Shown one piece after another: positions 7,024 to 15,473 of a DNA stretch of 64,000 nt. The stretch lies in contig NZ_CACSJJ010000003.1 of assembly GCF_902706295.1 (NCBI RefSeq), positions 202,219-266,218 of the forward strand, in the 5' to 3' direction. The notes below the pieces were generated by a model. It worked only from the letters and a program-made list of their open reading frames with translations, did no database searches and had not been told where the DNA came from. The translations under genes were made by a program, and so were the position numbers. Within the stretch, counting starts at the first letter, position 1. Every line of letters starts with the position of its first letter. The stretch is from Arthrobacter sp. 18067. GTDB lineage: Bacteria; Actinomycetota; Actinomycetes; Actinomycetales; Micrococcaceae.

Positions 7024-8619
7024 TCAGATCCGCTTTGGCCGTGTCACCACCACCACCAGGAAGACGCCGGCACTGAACAGGGCCTGCACGATCACCACAG
7101 ACCACGGCACGTAGCCCAGATAGAGTGCCACCAGCAGCGGTATGGTCGCCAGGATGGTCACGTCCAGGCCGCGCATCAACGAACCGAGTTGAGCGCGGGG
7201 AACGGGGCCGAACGGAGTTTCAACCGGGGGAGCCGTCCAGTCCGGCGGTGTCTTCGTGGCCGCGCGGAGAGTGCCTGCGCCCATGCCGACACCTGCAAGG
7301 GCCCCGACGCCGATGAGCCAGGGATCCGCAGCGCCGAGCAGAACCAGGAGCCCGCTCAGGATCGCCATCCAGAGTGCCATCGCCGCGCAAGGCATGAGCG
7401 TCCGGCTGATCCTTACCAGTGCCGGATGCAAGGGCAGCAGTGCGTCGAGTTCAGGAACCAGGGCAGTCTTGCGGGCCACACTCCCCATACCGGAAGCCGT
7501 GGCACACCCGGCGATCACGATGACCGCCAACTGGGCGAACTCCGGCAGCCCGCCTTCCACGAGCAACATGGCGATGCAGGCAGCAAGCCACAGAATTGGC
7601 GGCATCAGTGGGGGATTGAGCCGAAGGAAGGCAACTACATCGGCACGGATCAGGGCCCTCAGGGGGCCGTCAACAGGCCGGGCGTAGAACCTGGCGGCCC
7701 TGCCGCCGTCGACGCTCTTACGGCCGCCGCCCAACGCGCGCAGCACCTCGTTGGAGTCCATCATGAACAGGGACGCTCCGGCGTGACCGGCCACGGCTCC
7801 GCCGCGGACCAGTTCTTCGCCCCGCACCTGTCCGGCACGCGGCACGACAAGCGCCAGGAGTCCGACGGCGGCAGCGCCCACCAACGCTGTTGGCCACGGG
7901 GACGATGACAGCGCGGGAAGGACCGAACACCCAAGCAGAACTGCCGCCGTCGTTGCTTTACCAATCCGCGGTGGCAGCAAACGAAGCTGTTGCAGGGCTG
8001 CCAGAACCAAGGCAATGGCCCCGGCAGCGCCGAAAGACAACGAAGCGAGCAGGTGCTCCACAGGAGCGCGGTCAACGACGGTCACCATGCTGAAGGGTAA
8101 GTAGATGATTGCCGAACCAGCCGAGGTGAGTGCGACTTTGCGGAGGAACGGCGGCAGGACCATGGGCCGGCGGTCGATCGGGAGCGTCAACCACCAGCTG
8201 CCCTCGGCTCCGTTCACGGTCATCGGTCCGAGCTTGCGGGCCAGGTTGGCGATGACCAGGAGGACCGCGAAGGTCACGGACGTCCACAGCACCTCTTCCG
8301 GCAGGACGAGCCACTGTCTCCGGATGATGCTGTTGGCGGTGGAAGCACGGTCACTAATCTCATTGCGCAACGCGAGGACAAACGATGCAGCGATGGTCAG
8401 GGAAACACCGATTCCCAGGCCCCAGCTGTAGGCATCGACGAAGCGTTCACCCCATGAGCTCCGGCTGCGCTTGTAGCGCCGCGCGGACTGGCGCGTGAAT
8501 TTGACGATGCCGGCGGCAAGTTCCCGGCCCTGCGTGGACGGTGAAACGGTGACTGTGTCAGGACCCGGCAATGATCGAGGCCCCCTGCTCCGGATCGAAT
8601 TCCTGGACTTCGTCGTCAA
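7024..8619 (-). CDS. Multi-pass ABC exporter membrane protein (DUF6297-like)
   Basis: A 531-residue protein with roughly ten to twelve hydrophobic segments and a basic 60-residue N-terminal region. It resembles the large actinobacterial membrane proteins (DUF6297) that occur next to stand-alone ABC ATPases, and would be the membrane half of an exporter of unknown substrate. The ATPase gene lies immediately upstream and overlaps it by 62 bp; no other Met, GTG or TTG start was evident before the first conserved helix. Its stop is 5 bp from the converging phzF stop. Confidence 0.7.
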   Translation of the reverse strand: MTTKSRNSIRSRGPRSLPGPDTVTVSPSTQGRELAAGIVKFTRQSARRYKRSRSSWGERFVDAYSWGLGIGVSLTIAASFVLALRNEISDRASTANSIIRRQWLVLPEEVLWTSVTFAVLLVIANLARKLGPMTVNGAEGSWWLTLPIDRRPMVLPPFLRKVALTSAGSAIIYLPFSMVTVVDRAPVEHLLASLSFGAAGAIALVLAALQQLRLLPPRIGKATTAAVLLGCSVLPALSSSPWPTALVGAAAVGLLALVVPRAGQVRGEELVRGGAVAGHAGASLFMMDSNEVLRALGGGRKSVDGGRAARFYARPVDGPLRALIRADVVAFLRLNPPLMPPILWLAACIAMLLVEGGLPEFAQLAVIVIAGCATASGMGSVARKTALVPELDALLPLHPALVRISRTLMPCAAMALWMAILSGLLVLLGAADPWLIGVGALAGVGMGAGTLRAATKTPPDWTAPPVETPFGPVPRAQLGSLMRGLDVTILATIPLLVALYLGYVPWSVVIVQALFSAGVFLVVVVTRPKRI

Positions 8620-9235
8620 TGACCAAACACGTGGAAGCCGTGGCGAGCAGCAACTGTGGATCGTGGGTCACCAGGACTACTGCGCCACCGTCTTTGGCAT
8701 GCGCTGCTATGCGTTCGCCGAGCGCCACCCGCATCCTTGGATCGAGCCGTTGTTCGGGCTCGTCAAGGATCAGGAGCGACGACGGGCGGATGAGTCCAGC
8801 GGCGAGCAACAGCCTGCGCCGTTGACCGGAAGAGAGGGCATCCGGGATGGCATGGGACCTGCCCAGCAGCCCGAAGAAATCCAACTCTTCCTCCACCCGA
8901 GCTTCAGGATCGTCGAGGGAATGCCCGCGGGCAACAAGGAGCAGGTGCTCCCGGACAGTGAGGGAGGGGAAGAAGAGGTCGTCGTCGAATACCGCAGACA
9001 CCTGCCGGCGGAAAGGTACGGCGTCGGGATCAATGAGGAGCCCATGGACTTTCACGTCCCCTGCCAGGGAAGCCTGCCGTCCCGCGATGGTCCGGGCTAC
9101 CGTGGACTTCCCGGCGCCGTTCACACCTACGACTCCCAAGACTTCGCCAGCGTCCACGGAGGCAGAAACTTCACCACACACCGGAGCCCCGGCGTACCCC
9201 ACCAGCAAGCCTTCGGCTTCCAGAACTGTCCCCAT
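8558..9235 (-). CDS. ABC transporter ATP-binding protein
   Basis: A 225-residue nucleotide-binding subunit. Walker A is GVNGAGKST at residues 37-45, the signature motif is LSSGQRRRLLLA, and Walker B is SLLILDEPEQRLDPR followed by the H-loop VLVTHD. It lacks membrane segments and overlaps the following DUF6297-like membrane gene, so the two likely form a two-subunit exporter. The C-terminal segment after the H-loop is short, as in minimal export ATPases. Substrate unknown. Confidence 0.9.
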   Translation of the reverse strand: MGTVLEAEGLLVGYAGAPVCGEVSASVDAGEVLGVVGVNGAGKSTVARTIAGRQASLAGDVKVHGLLIDPDAVPFRRQVSAVFDDDLFFPSLTVREHLLLVARGHSLDDPEARVEEELDFFGLLGRSHAIPDALSSGQRRRLLLAAGLIRPSSLLILDEPEQRLDPRMRVALGERIAAHAKDGGAVVLVTHDPQLLLATASTCLVIDDEVQEFDPEQGASIIAGS

Positions 9236-9293
9236 GGTGCAACCCTACCGGCGGGATTGGCGCGACTCCGTTGCAGCGTTTAGCGTGAGTCCT

Positions 9294-10085
9294 ATGTCAG
9301 CATCCGATGCTTCCGCGAAGGCCAACGGCAACCCTTTGCTCGTACTGGGCAAGATCACGTCCATTTTGGACGCCTTTTCCTTGTCGAACCCAGTGCTGCA
9401 GTTGGCCGACATCCGCGAGTTCACCGGCATGCCCACCTCCACGGTGCAGCGGCTGGTCACGAATCTGACATCCCAAGGCTTCCTTGACCGGGAGGGCGAT
9501 GCTTACCGCATCGGCATGCGCATGGCGTACTGGGCGGCCCCTGCAACCCGGGGGATGGAGGTTGTGGACATCTTGAGTCCGCTGCTCAAGACGCTGCGGG
9601 ACACCACCGGCGAGACAGCGTGCTTCTTCAAAGCCGAACAGCACTACAGGGTGTGCGTGGCCATGGCTGATACGCATCACGCGCTTCGCCGTGAGATGCA
9701 CTTGGGCAAGATTGTCCCGCTCCATGCAGGTTCGGCAGGCAGGGTGCTGCTCGCTTGGTCACCTGACCTGAAGGAGGCTGTCCTGCGCGACCCCTTGGAA
9801 TCGATCACTGACTACACCATCACCAGCTCCGAGGAATTGGAAGCCGCAGTCAAGAAGACCCACGCCGATGGATTCGCGATCACAGTGGGGGAGCGGGAAG
9901 ATGGCGCCTCCGGGCTATCCGCGCCGGTTTTCGATTCGGCTGCCGGGTTGGTGGGCGCCGTCACCATCAGCGGACCAACCCTCCGGATGCCGTTGGAAAC
10001 ATGCGAGGCCTGGGTGGAGCCACTCCTCGCTACAGCTGAGCACATGACCCGGCTGATCGGCGGGCGGTTCCCCGGCGAGAGCTAG
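9294..10085 (+). CDS. IclR family transcriptional regulator
   Basis: A 263-residue protein with an N-terminal winged helix (about 17-77: LADIREFTGMPTSTVQRLV, LDREGDAYRIG) and a C-terminal IclR effector domain (LKTLRDTTGETACFFKAEQ, HAGSAGRVLLAW, VGEREDGASGLSAPVFD). IclR proteins bind small carboxylates or aromatic acids and act as repressors or activators. ATG at 9294 is chosen; an in-frame GTG nine bases upstream is possible. The next gene encodes a methyltransferase 20 bp downstream. No catabolic gene is adjacent, so the target is open. Confidence 0.88.
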   Translation: MSASDASAKANGNPLLVLGKITSILDAFSLSNPVLQLADIREFTGMPTSTVQRLVTNLTSQGFLDREGDAYRIGMRMAYWAAPATRGMEVVDILSPLLKTLRDTTGETACFFKAEQHYRVCVAMADTHHALRREMHLGKIVPLHAGSAGRVLLAWSPDLKEAVLRDPLESITDYTITSSEELEAAVKKTHADGFAITVGEREDGASGLSAPVFDSAAGLVGAVTISGPTLRMPLETCEAWVEPLLATAEHMTRLIGGRFPGES

Positions 10086-10105
10086 ACCGTAGGGAGAAAT
10101 AACAG

Positions 10106-10855
10106 ATGCGCGATTTTGAGACCTTGGTCCAAGAGGCTGTTGAAGCCGACGTGAACGGCTGGGGATTCAGCTGGTTGGACGGGCGCGCTACCGAAGAACG
10201 GCCGCCGTGGGGATTCGCGAAGCTTCTGGCGGGCCGTCTTGACACCGTCCGGAGTGCCCTTGACCTGGACACCGGCGGAGGGGAGGTGCTCTCTGAGGCC
10301 GCGAGGTTCCCCGAACGCATTGCTGCAACCGAGGGATGGCCGCCCAACGCCCAGCGGGCCCGGGACCGGCTTGGCCCCCGCGGGGTGGACATCGTTGAGA
10401 CAACTGAGGGTTCGGGCCTGCCCTTCCCCGACGAATTCTTCGAGCTTGTGAGTGCGCGGCACCCTGTCAGCCCCGACTGGGAGGAAATCCGCAGGGTGCT
10501 GATACCTGGCGGCCACTATTTCGCCCAGCACGTTGGCCCGGCGTCGGCCTTCGAGCTGATTGAGCACTTCCTCGGTCCGCTGCCTGAACAGAGGAAGGGC
10601 CGTGACTCCGTGGCCGAGGCAGCGGCCGCCGATGCAGCAGGGCTCACTGTCACGGACCTCCGCACCACCCGGTGCCGGATGGAGTTCTTCGACGTGGGCG
10701 CTGTGGTGTGGATCCTGCGCAAATGTGTGTGGTGGGTCCCCGATTTCTCAGCAGAACGCTACCTGGGCAAGCTGAGGGAGTTGGACGGGCCGATGCGGGC
10801 GGGAAAGCCATTCGTTGCCCACTCAACACGGCACCTGATCGAGGCGCGGCGATAG
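10106..10855 (+). CDS. Class I SAM-dependent methyltransferase
   Basis: A 249-residue protein. Motif I is ALDLDTGGGEVLSEA (residues 51-65), where SAM binds. The acidic stretch after GLPFPDEFFELVSARHPVSP and the motif RRVLIPGGHYFAQHVG fit the class I Rossmann methyltransferase order used by ubiE-like small-molecule enzymes. AGGGAG precedes the ATG. Probably co-transcribed with the IclR gene. Acceptor substrate unknown. Confidence 0.85.
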   Translation: MRDFETLVQEAVEADVNGWGFSWLDGRATEERPPWGFAKLLAGRLDTVRSALDLDTGGGEVLSEAARFPERIAATEGWPPNAQRARDRLGPRGVDIVETTEGSGLPFPDEFFELVSARHPVSPDWEEIRRVLIPGGHYFAQHVGPASAFELIEHFLGPLPEQRKGRDSVAEAAAADAAGLTVTDLRTTRCRMEFFDVGAVVWILRKCVWWVPDFSAERYLGKLRELDGPMRAGKPFVAHSTRHLIEARR

Positions 10856-10880
10856 CCTGCAGCGGCCACGTCGGCAGCAG

Positions 10881-11090
10881 TCAGAGAATCGAGCGGGCGT
10901 CGAGGTCTTCCATGGCCCACTCGAGAATTTTCAGGTCGAAAGGATCACGCTCTTGGATTCCAAAGAGGTAGGCGTCGAGGTCCCAGGGCCTGGCGTTCCC
11001 GCCGTTGGCCCAATACCAGGCCCATAAATCATCCAAGGTGATCTCGTGTTCCAGGATCAGCGTTCGTGCCGTCTGGCGTGAGTCTTCCAT
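10881..11090 (-). CDS. Small conserved-looking hypothetical protein, 69 aa
   Basis: A 69-residue acidic soluble protein starting MEDSRQTARTLILEHEITLD, rich in Trp (WAWYWANGG) and ending in EWAMEDLDARSIL. Amino-acid composition is natural for a small globular protein rather than a GC-driven shadow. No known domain is recognised. It converges on the methyltransferase, 25 bp away. Confidence 0.6.
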   Translation of the reverse strand: MEDSRQTARTLILEHEITLDDLWAWYWANGGNARPWDLDAYLFGIQERDPFDLKILEWAMEDLDARSIL

Positions 11091-11266
11091 GGGCTTTCCC
11101 CACTGCTGACGCAGTATCGGACCGCATCAGGCTGATTGACGTTGATTTCCGCTTCCGGAAACCCGTTTTCATGTTTCCACGTTCAGTGTTCATCCGAAAC
11201 CCCCATCGCATTGCGAATACTATGGGAACCTCCGAGGGAAACTACCGCCTGAAAAGGGACCTCGCA

Positions 11267-12184
11267 ATGAATCAGGAGCACACCGTGGATTCTGCCCGGA
11301 CCTTTGAGTCGATCGTCATTATCTTCAATCCCAACAGCACGGGGGATGCGCCTGAGCTCGCGCAGCAGCTGCATGACCGGCTGCAGGAGCTCCTCACGTA
11401 CCAGCCCGAAATCACCCTGCAACCCACGGAGCATGCCGGCCACGCCGTCGAACTAGCGCGGGATGCCGCTGCCAAGGGCGGCGATGTCCTTGTGGTCTCG
11501 GTGAGCGGCGATGGCGGCTACAACGAGGTGGTCAATGGTGTGATGCAGGCCGAAAACCCGAGGGCCGTCGCGGCAGTACTGGCCGCGGGAAATGCCAACG
11601 ACCACAGCCGGATTATCGGCACCAAACCCTTGGAAGAGGCCATTGCAGAAGGCCACGTTCACAACATTGACCTTCTCCGTATCCATACCGGCCAAAAAGA
11701 GAATGAGCCCTTCGAATATGCGCATTCGTACATAGGATTCGGCCTCACCCCTGTGGTTGCTACTGAACTGGAAAAGGGCAACAAGGGGGCACTGACGGAA
11801 ATGGTCACCGTGATCCAGACCTTTTCCAAGTTCGAGCCTTTTGCCATCCGGCTGGAGGACGGGAAGCGCCACAAGTTCGACAGTCTTGTCTTCGCCAACA
11901 TCCCGGAGATGGCTAAGTACGCGACGCTCAGCGAGGCGGCAAACCACCCATCTGATGGGAAATTTGAGGTCATCATCTTCCCGCATATGCCAAAATGGCG
12001 CGTTCTCCTGACTGCGCTGAAGGCCACCACGCAGGGCCTGGGTGATCAACCCAGCGTCAGCAGCTACGAATTCACTACGCTCAAGCCAATGCCGTACCAA
12101 ATGGACGGCGAGGTGAAGAGTGTCGAAGCCGACGTCAAGGTCACGGTGGAATGCGCTCCCCGCGCCCTGGCCACGCTCGGCTAG
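11267..12184 (+). CDS. Diacylglycerol kinase catalytic domain protein (lipid kinase-like)
   Basis: A 305-residue protein. VIIFNPNSTGDAPELA opens the domain, VSGDGGYNEVVNGV (residues 79-92) replaces the usual GGDGTxxEV nucleotide loop, and AAGNANDHSR corresponds to the P-x-GTxNDxAR element. The departures (Gly-Tyr for Thr) are unusual and may alter phosphate donor or substrate. ATG at 11267 is chosen because AAAAGGGA lies 8 bases upstream; longer in-frame starts lack this. Lipid substrate is inferred from the fold only. Confidence 0.8.
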   Translation: MNQEHTVDSARTFESIVIIFNPNSTGDAPELAQQLHDRLQELLTYQPEITLQPTEHAGHAVELARDAAAKGGDVLVVSVSGDGGYNEVVNGVMQAENPRAVAAVLAAGNANDHSRIIGTKPLEEAIAEGHVHNIDLLRIHTGQKENEPFEYAHSYIGFGLTPVVATELEKGNKGALTEMVTVIQTFSKFEPFAIRLEDGKRHKFDSLVFANIPEMAKYATLSEAANHPSDGKFEVIIFPHMPKWRVLLTALKATTQGLGDQPSVSSYEFTTLKPMPYQMDGEVKSVEADVKVTVECAPRALATLG

Positions 12185-12190
12185 TCCCGC

Positions 12191-13075
12191 CTAGCGTGTT
12201 GGGGCGCAGGCGGCAGTGACGAAGTCGTAAATGCGGCCGCGCAGCTCAGGTGACGCCGCAATCTTCACCAAGCCCTGCCGTTCTCCCACTTTGACCCTCA
12301 AGGGCAGGAGCGTCCCAACTTTGTCCTCGGCAACTGCATGGGGATCGCAGCGGGCAGGTCGGATGCGCAAGGACAAGGCGCGGACGGCGTCCCCGGGCGC
12401 AATGGTGACGTTCCGGGGCCAGGGATCGGTGGGTGTCTCTGCCAGCAGCGTGGTTCCGTCGATGGACTCAATCGTGAGGCTTTGGGTGGCACCAACCGGC
12501 GTGACGATAAGACGCACGACGGCGGTGCTTCCGTCCGCTGCGATCTCAAGACCAGGGTCCAAGACCATGGTGGCGACGGCGGCGGCTTCCGCAGCGATGC
12601 ACAGCTCGCCGGCGTTTCTGGTCAGGACGCCGAATGGATCGGACGCGTCGGCGGTCTCCTCCAAGGGCTCTTTGCCTGGTTCGGAGTAATTGAGCTTCGC
12701 CTGGATTTTGGCGGAAGCATCTTCTGACGTTCCACAAGCGGCTGCAGGCAAATCTGCGGGAATGCTTTTGGGCTGGTGGGGCGGCAATTCAAGTCCGTCT
12801 TTCGATGGCTGCCAGGAGATGCCGCCGTCGAACAAGGACGAATCCACCCGTGCTCCGGTAACCGTGAGGGGTGTGTCCGTGGTGTTGGTGAGCTGTATCA
12901 GGATGGCCATCTTGCCGTACTGGTCCCGGGACTGGTTGACCTCAACGGTGATGGGGGCGGCGCTTCCTCTAGTGGGCTGCGAGCCGGAATCGCGGGAGTC
13001 GCACGCGGCCAAGAGGGGCATAGCCACAGCCACGGCCATACCCACAGCAAATGAACGCCACCCTCGGCACACCAT
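12191..13075 (-). CDS. Putative secreted lipoprotein of unknown function
   Basis: A 294-residue protein with a signal peptide and lipobox PLLAAC (Cys25). After the cysteine comes a Ser/Gly-rich linker, then beta-rich sequence resembling immunoglobulin-like folds (ITVEVNQSRDQYGKMAILIQ, LTNTTDTPLTVTGARV). Several cysteines (AACGTS, GELCIA, ARCDPH, AACAPT) may form disulfides. No family is recognised. It converges on the lipid kinase gene with a 6-bp gap. Confidence 0.75.
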   Translation of the reverse strand: MVCRGWRSFAVGMAVAVAMPLLAACDSRDSGSQPTRGSAAPITVEVNQSRDQYGKMAILIQLTNTTDTPLTVTGARVDSSLFDGGISWQPSKDGLELPPHQPKSIPADLPAAACGTSEDASAKIQAKLNYSEPGKEPLEETADASDPFGVLTRNAGELCIAAEAAAVATMVLDPGLEIAADGSTAVVRLIVTPVGATQSLTIESIDGTTLLAETPTDPWPRNVTIAPGDAVRALSLRIRPARCDPHAVAEDKVGTLLPLRVKVGERQGLVKIAASPELRGRIYDFVTAACAPTR

Positions 13076-13159
13076 GCGATCAGTGTAGGGGCTCTTTTCA
13101 GCCGTGCGGGGGGCTTGCGGCCGTTTACGCCCTTACATGCAGCAGGCCGGAATCGCCCC

Positions 13160-13561
13160 TTAATAGTTGGAAAGCAAGAGGGAGTACTTCAGGTAAATGT
13201 TGAGCCCCTCACCGCGGGCATTGGCCACCCCGGTGCAGGTCTTTCGCAGCGTCCATAAGTTCATGGGCTCGCAACGTTCCGATGCCAGACCCATCTCGGC
13301 GGCAACCGATTCTGCAGTCTGCGGGGGTTTGACCTCCACGACCATTTCCCGCCAACAGCCTCCGGATCCACACTCAGTGGAGATCGCTCCCGCCTTGCTG
13401 GGCGGCGGAACAGGCTGGAAGGCGGAGTCGGATGGAACCCCTGCTTCATCTACCGCGGTCCAAAGTGCAGACCCGATCCACGCAATGAAGGCCACCACGA
13501 GGACGAGTACCGAAAGACGGACCAGACGCTGACGGGTTTGAGCGTTGCGTGGTCGAACCAT
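13160..13561 (-). CDS. Membrane-anchored hypothetical protein
   Basis: A 133-residue protein with a basic N-terminus, one transmembrane segment at about 14-36 (LVRLSVLVLVVAFIAWIG) and an extracytoplasmic region with four cysteines in CGSGGC and later SERCEP and KTCTGV, likely disulfide-bonded. The LNIYLKYSLLLSNY tail is hydrophobic. No family recognised. Confidence 0.65.
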   Translation of the reverse strand: MVRPRNAQTRQRLVRLSVLVLVVAFIAWIGSALWTAVDEAGVPSDSAFQPVPPPSKAGAISTECGSGGCWREMVVEVKPPQTAESVAAEMGLASERCEPMNLWTLRKTCTGVANARGEGLNIYLKYSLLLSNY

Positions 13562-13679
13562 AAATTCCCCCCAAATTGAAGACCTCAGGCTACACGGCGG
13601 TGGGGCAATGATTCACCAAGCACGGTTACGATATCCGCACGTACTCCGTTCGCGAAACTGACAACGAAAGGCGACACTG

Positions 13680-13973
13680 ATGTCGTTTCAGGCTTACCTC
13701 GATGCCATTGAAGACAAGACTGGCCTCACTCCGAGGCAATTGGTCGAAATCGCGGAAACCAAGGGCTTCAATGACCCCTCGGTCAAGGCAGGAATCATTC
13801 TTGAATGGCTCAAGGCCGACTATGACCTTGGCCGCGGCCATGGAATGGCGCTGGTGCACGTCATCAAGAACGGCCCCAAGATCGACAGCAAGCACGTTGG
13901 ATCCGACGGAGTTCATCGGGACGAGTCGGACATGCTCTGGCTGGACGGTAAGGCCAGCAAGCCAAGCCCGTAA
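13680..13973 (+). CDS. DUF4287 family protein
   Basis: A 97-residue small protein beginning MSFQAYLDAIEDKTGLTPRQ, the characteristic opening of DUF4287, followed by GIILEWLKADYDLGRGHGMA and a C-terminal tail. Members are short proteins often annotated as hypothetical; no activity is established. It stands alone between a membrane protein and an SRPBCC gene. Confidence 0.85.
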   Translation: MSFQAYLDAIEDKTGLTPRQLVEIAETKGFNDPSVKAGIILEWLKADYDLGRGHGMALVHVIKNGPKIDSKHVGSDGVHRDESDMLWLDGKASKPSP

Positions 13974-14058
13974 GGGGAAGCGGCCTCTGGTGGGCAAACA
14001 ATAAGCATGCTTAGCTTAACGTCATTGCCGCGGCCACATCTGCGCAGAGAGGATCCAC

Positions 14059-14505
14059 ATGTCCACCGTGACGCAGTTGTTCCATTCCCCCTCCGCCGAC
14101 GTTTGGAAGGTCATCGCCAACGGGTGGCTCTACTCAGGATGGGTTGTCGGCGCCTCGAGGATCCGAGCCGTGGACGAACAGTGGCCGCAGCCCGGCTCCA
14201 CGTTGCACCATTCCGTAGGATCCTGGCCCTTCCTCATCGACGACAGCACCCGCGTCACGGGCATGGAAGCAGGCCGGACGTTGGAACTCCTGGCGAGGGG
14301 TTGGCCCTTGGGCGAAGCCAAGGTTGTGATCACGCTGGAGGACCTCGGAGACCTCCAGTGCAGGGTCACCATCGCCGAAGACGCAGTCCGAGGTCCTGGC
14401 AAGGTGGTGCCCAAGGCCCTGCGGGATCCCCTCATCGCTGGCCGTAACCGCGAGACCCTCAAACGCCTGGAACTCATGGCGGCGGGCGGAGCAGGCAGGG
14501 CCTAA
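14059..14505 (+). CDS. SRPBCC family (polyketide cyclase/dehydrase-like) protein
   Basis: A 148-residue START-like fold protein. The start MSTVTQLFHSPSADVWKVIA is the beta1-alpha1 unit, and later GWPLGEAKVVITLEDLGDL and the long C-terminal helix RDPLIAGRNRETLKRLELMA complete the helix-grip fold. These bind hydrophobic small molecules; function here is unknown. GAGAGGA precedes the ATG. Its stop overlaps the converging glycerate kinase stop by 4 bp. Confidence 0.85.
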   Translation: MSTVTQLFHSPSADVWKVIANGWLYSGWVVGASRIRAVDEQWPQPGSTLHHSVGSWPFLIDDSTRVTGMEAGRTLELLARGWPLGEAKVVITLEDLGDLQCRVTIAEDAVRGPGKVVPKALRDPLIAGRNRETLKRLELMAAGGAGRA

Positions 14506-15473
14506 AGAGATGCGATTGCCCTGCCGGCAGCCCGCATTTCCGCGGTGTCGGTAGCGATCACCACGTGCGCAAAGTTGTCGGCGTAACTGCCCAGATCCTT
14601 GTGAACAGAGCCGACCACAGCCACTACGGGGATTGCCCGGCCTGACTGACGTACGCGGTCCAAGATGGCAGAGATGATCTTTCCCTCGCCCGTCTGGGAA
14701 TCCAAACGCCCCTCGCCTACCACCACTGCCTCGGCATTGAGCAACAGGGAATCGAATCCGGCCGCATCCAGCACAGCGTCGGATCCGGATACCAGGTCGG
14801 CGTCAAAATGCGCCCAGAGTCCTCCGGAGAGCCCACCCGCTGCGCCGGTTCGGGGCACGCCGGACGGGTCTCGCGGAAGCGAATCCGCAAGGCGCCGCAA
14901 GCGTTCCTCCAACAATACAATCGTGCCTGGATCGGCCCCCTTCTGTGGCCCGAAGACCCGCGCGGCATCCTCGAATGTGGTGGTGACGTCAGATAAAACC
15001 GTGAGTCCGGCATCGCCCAAACCGCCATTTTCGGCGATGGCACGGACAGCACCTGCGCCCCCGTCGGTGGTGGCTGAACCACCCGCTGCCACAAGGATCG
15101 TCTTGGCCCCGAGGTTTACCGCCGCCGCAATCAGGAGCCCGGTCCCGTACGTGCTGGCCGACATCGCGTCCTGCGGAGTAGTGCGGACGGCGGACAGCCC
15201 GCTCGCCTGCGCCACCTCGACGACGGCGGTTCCGTCAGGTGCCAGCCCCAGGATCGCCTGTAGCGGCTCACCCCAGGAATTGACGACGTCGACACTCACC
15301 GGAGACGCGCGAAGGCTGCGGCAGAGTGCGTCGAAAGTCCCTTCCCCGCCGTCGGCAACCGGAAGCTGCGTAGCTGCGCCGCCGCCGTCGTGAATCCCCG
15401 CTGCAATGGCAGCCGCAACTTCGGCGGCTGAGTAAGTTCCCTTGAAACTGTCCGGGGCCACCAAAATGGTCAT
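14502..15473 (-). CDS. Glycerate kinase (GarK/GlxK type)
   Basis: A 323-residue class II glycerate kinase. The N-terminal MTILVAPDSFKGTYSAAEVA is the family signature; VADGGEGTFDAL, AAGGSATTDGGAGAV and EGRLDSQTGEGK are the conserved glycine-rich elements. It phosphorylates D-glycerate (members of this family usually give 2-phosphoglycerate), feeding glycolysis. It is the last gene of a five-gene operon and overlaps the upstream dehydrogenase by 4 bp (ATGA), so it likely uses the glycerate made by that enzyme. Confidence 0.95.
   Translation of the reverse strand: MTILVAPDSFKGTYSAAEVAAAIAAGIHDGGGAATQLPVADGGEGTFDALCRSLRASPVSVDVVNSWGEPLQAILGLAPDGTAVVEVAQASGLSAVRTTPQDAMSASTYGTGLLIAAAVNLGAKTILVAAGGSATTDGGAGAVRAIAENGGLGDAGLTVLSDVTTTFEDAARVFGPQKGADPGTIVLLEERLRRLADSLPRDPSGVPRTGAAGGLSGGLWAHFDADLVSGSDAVLDAAGFDSLLLNAEAVVVGEGRLDSQTGEGKIISAILDRVRQSGRAIPVVAVVGSVHKDLGSYADNFAHVVIATDTAEMRAAGRAIASL

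Noticed and set aside
6862..7908. 348-aa plus-strand frame over the DUF6297-like gene
   Set aside because: Low-complexity Arg/Gly/His/Gln-rich translation antisense to a membrane protein with plausible helices; no start site or domain.
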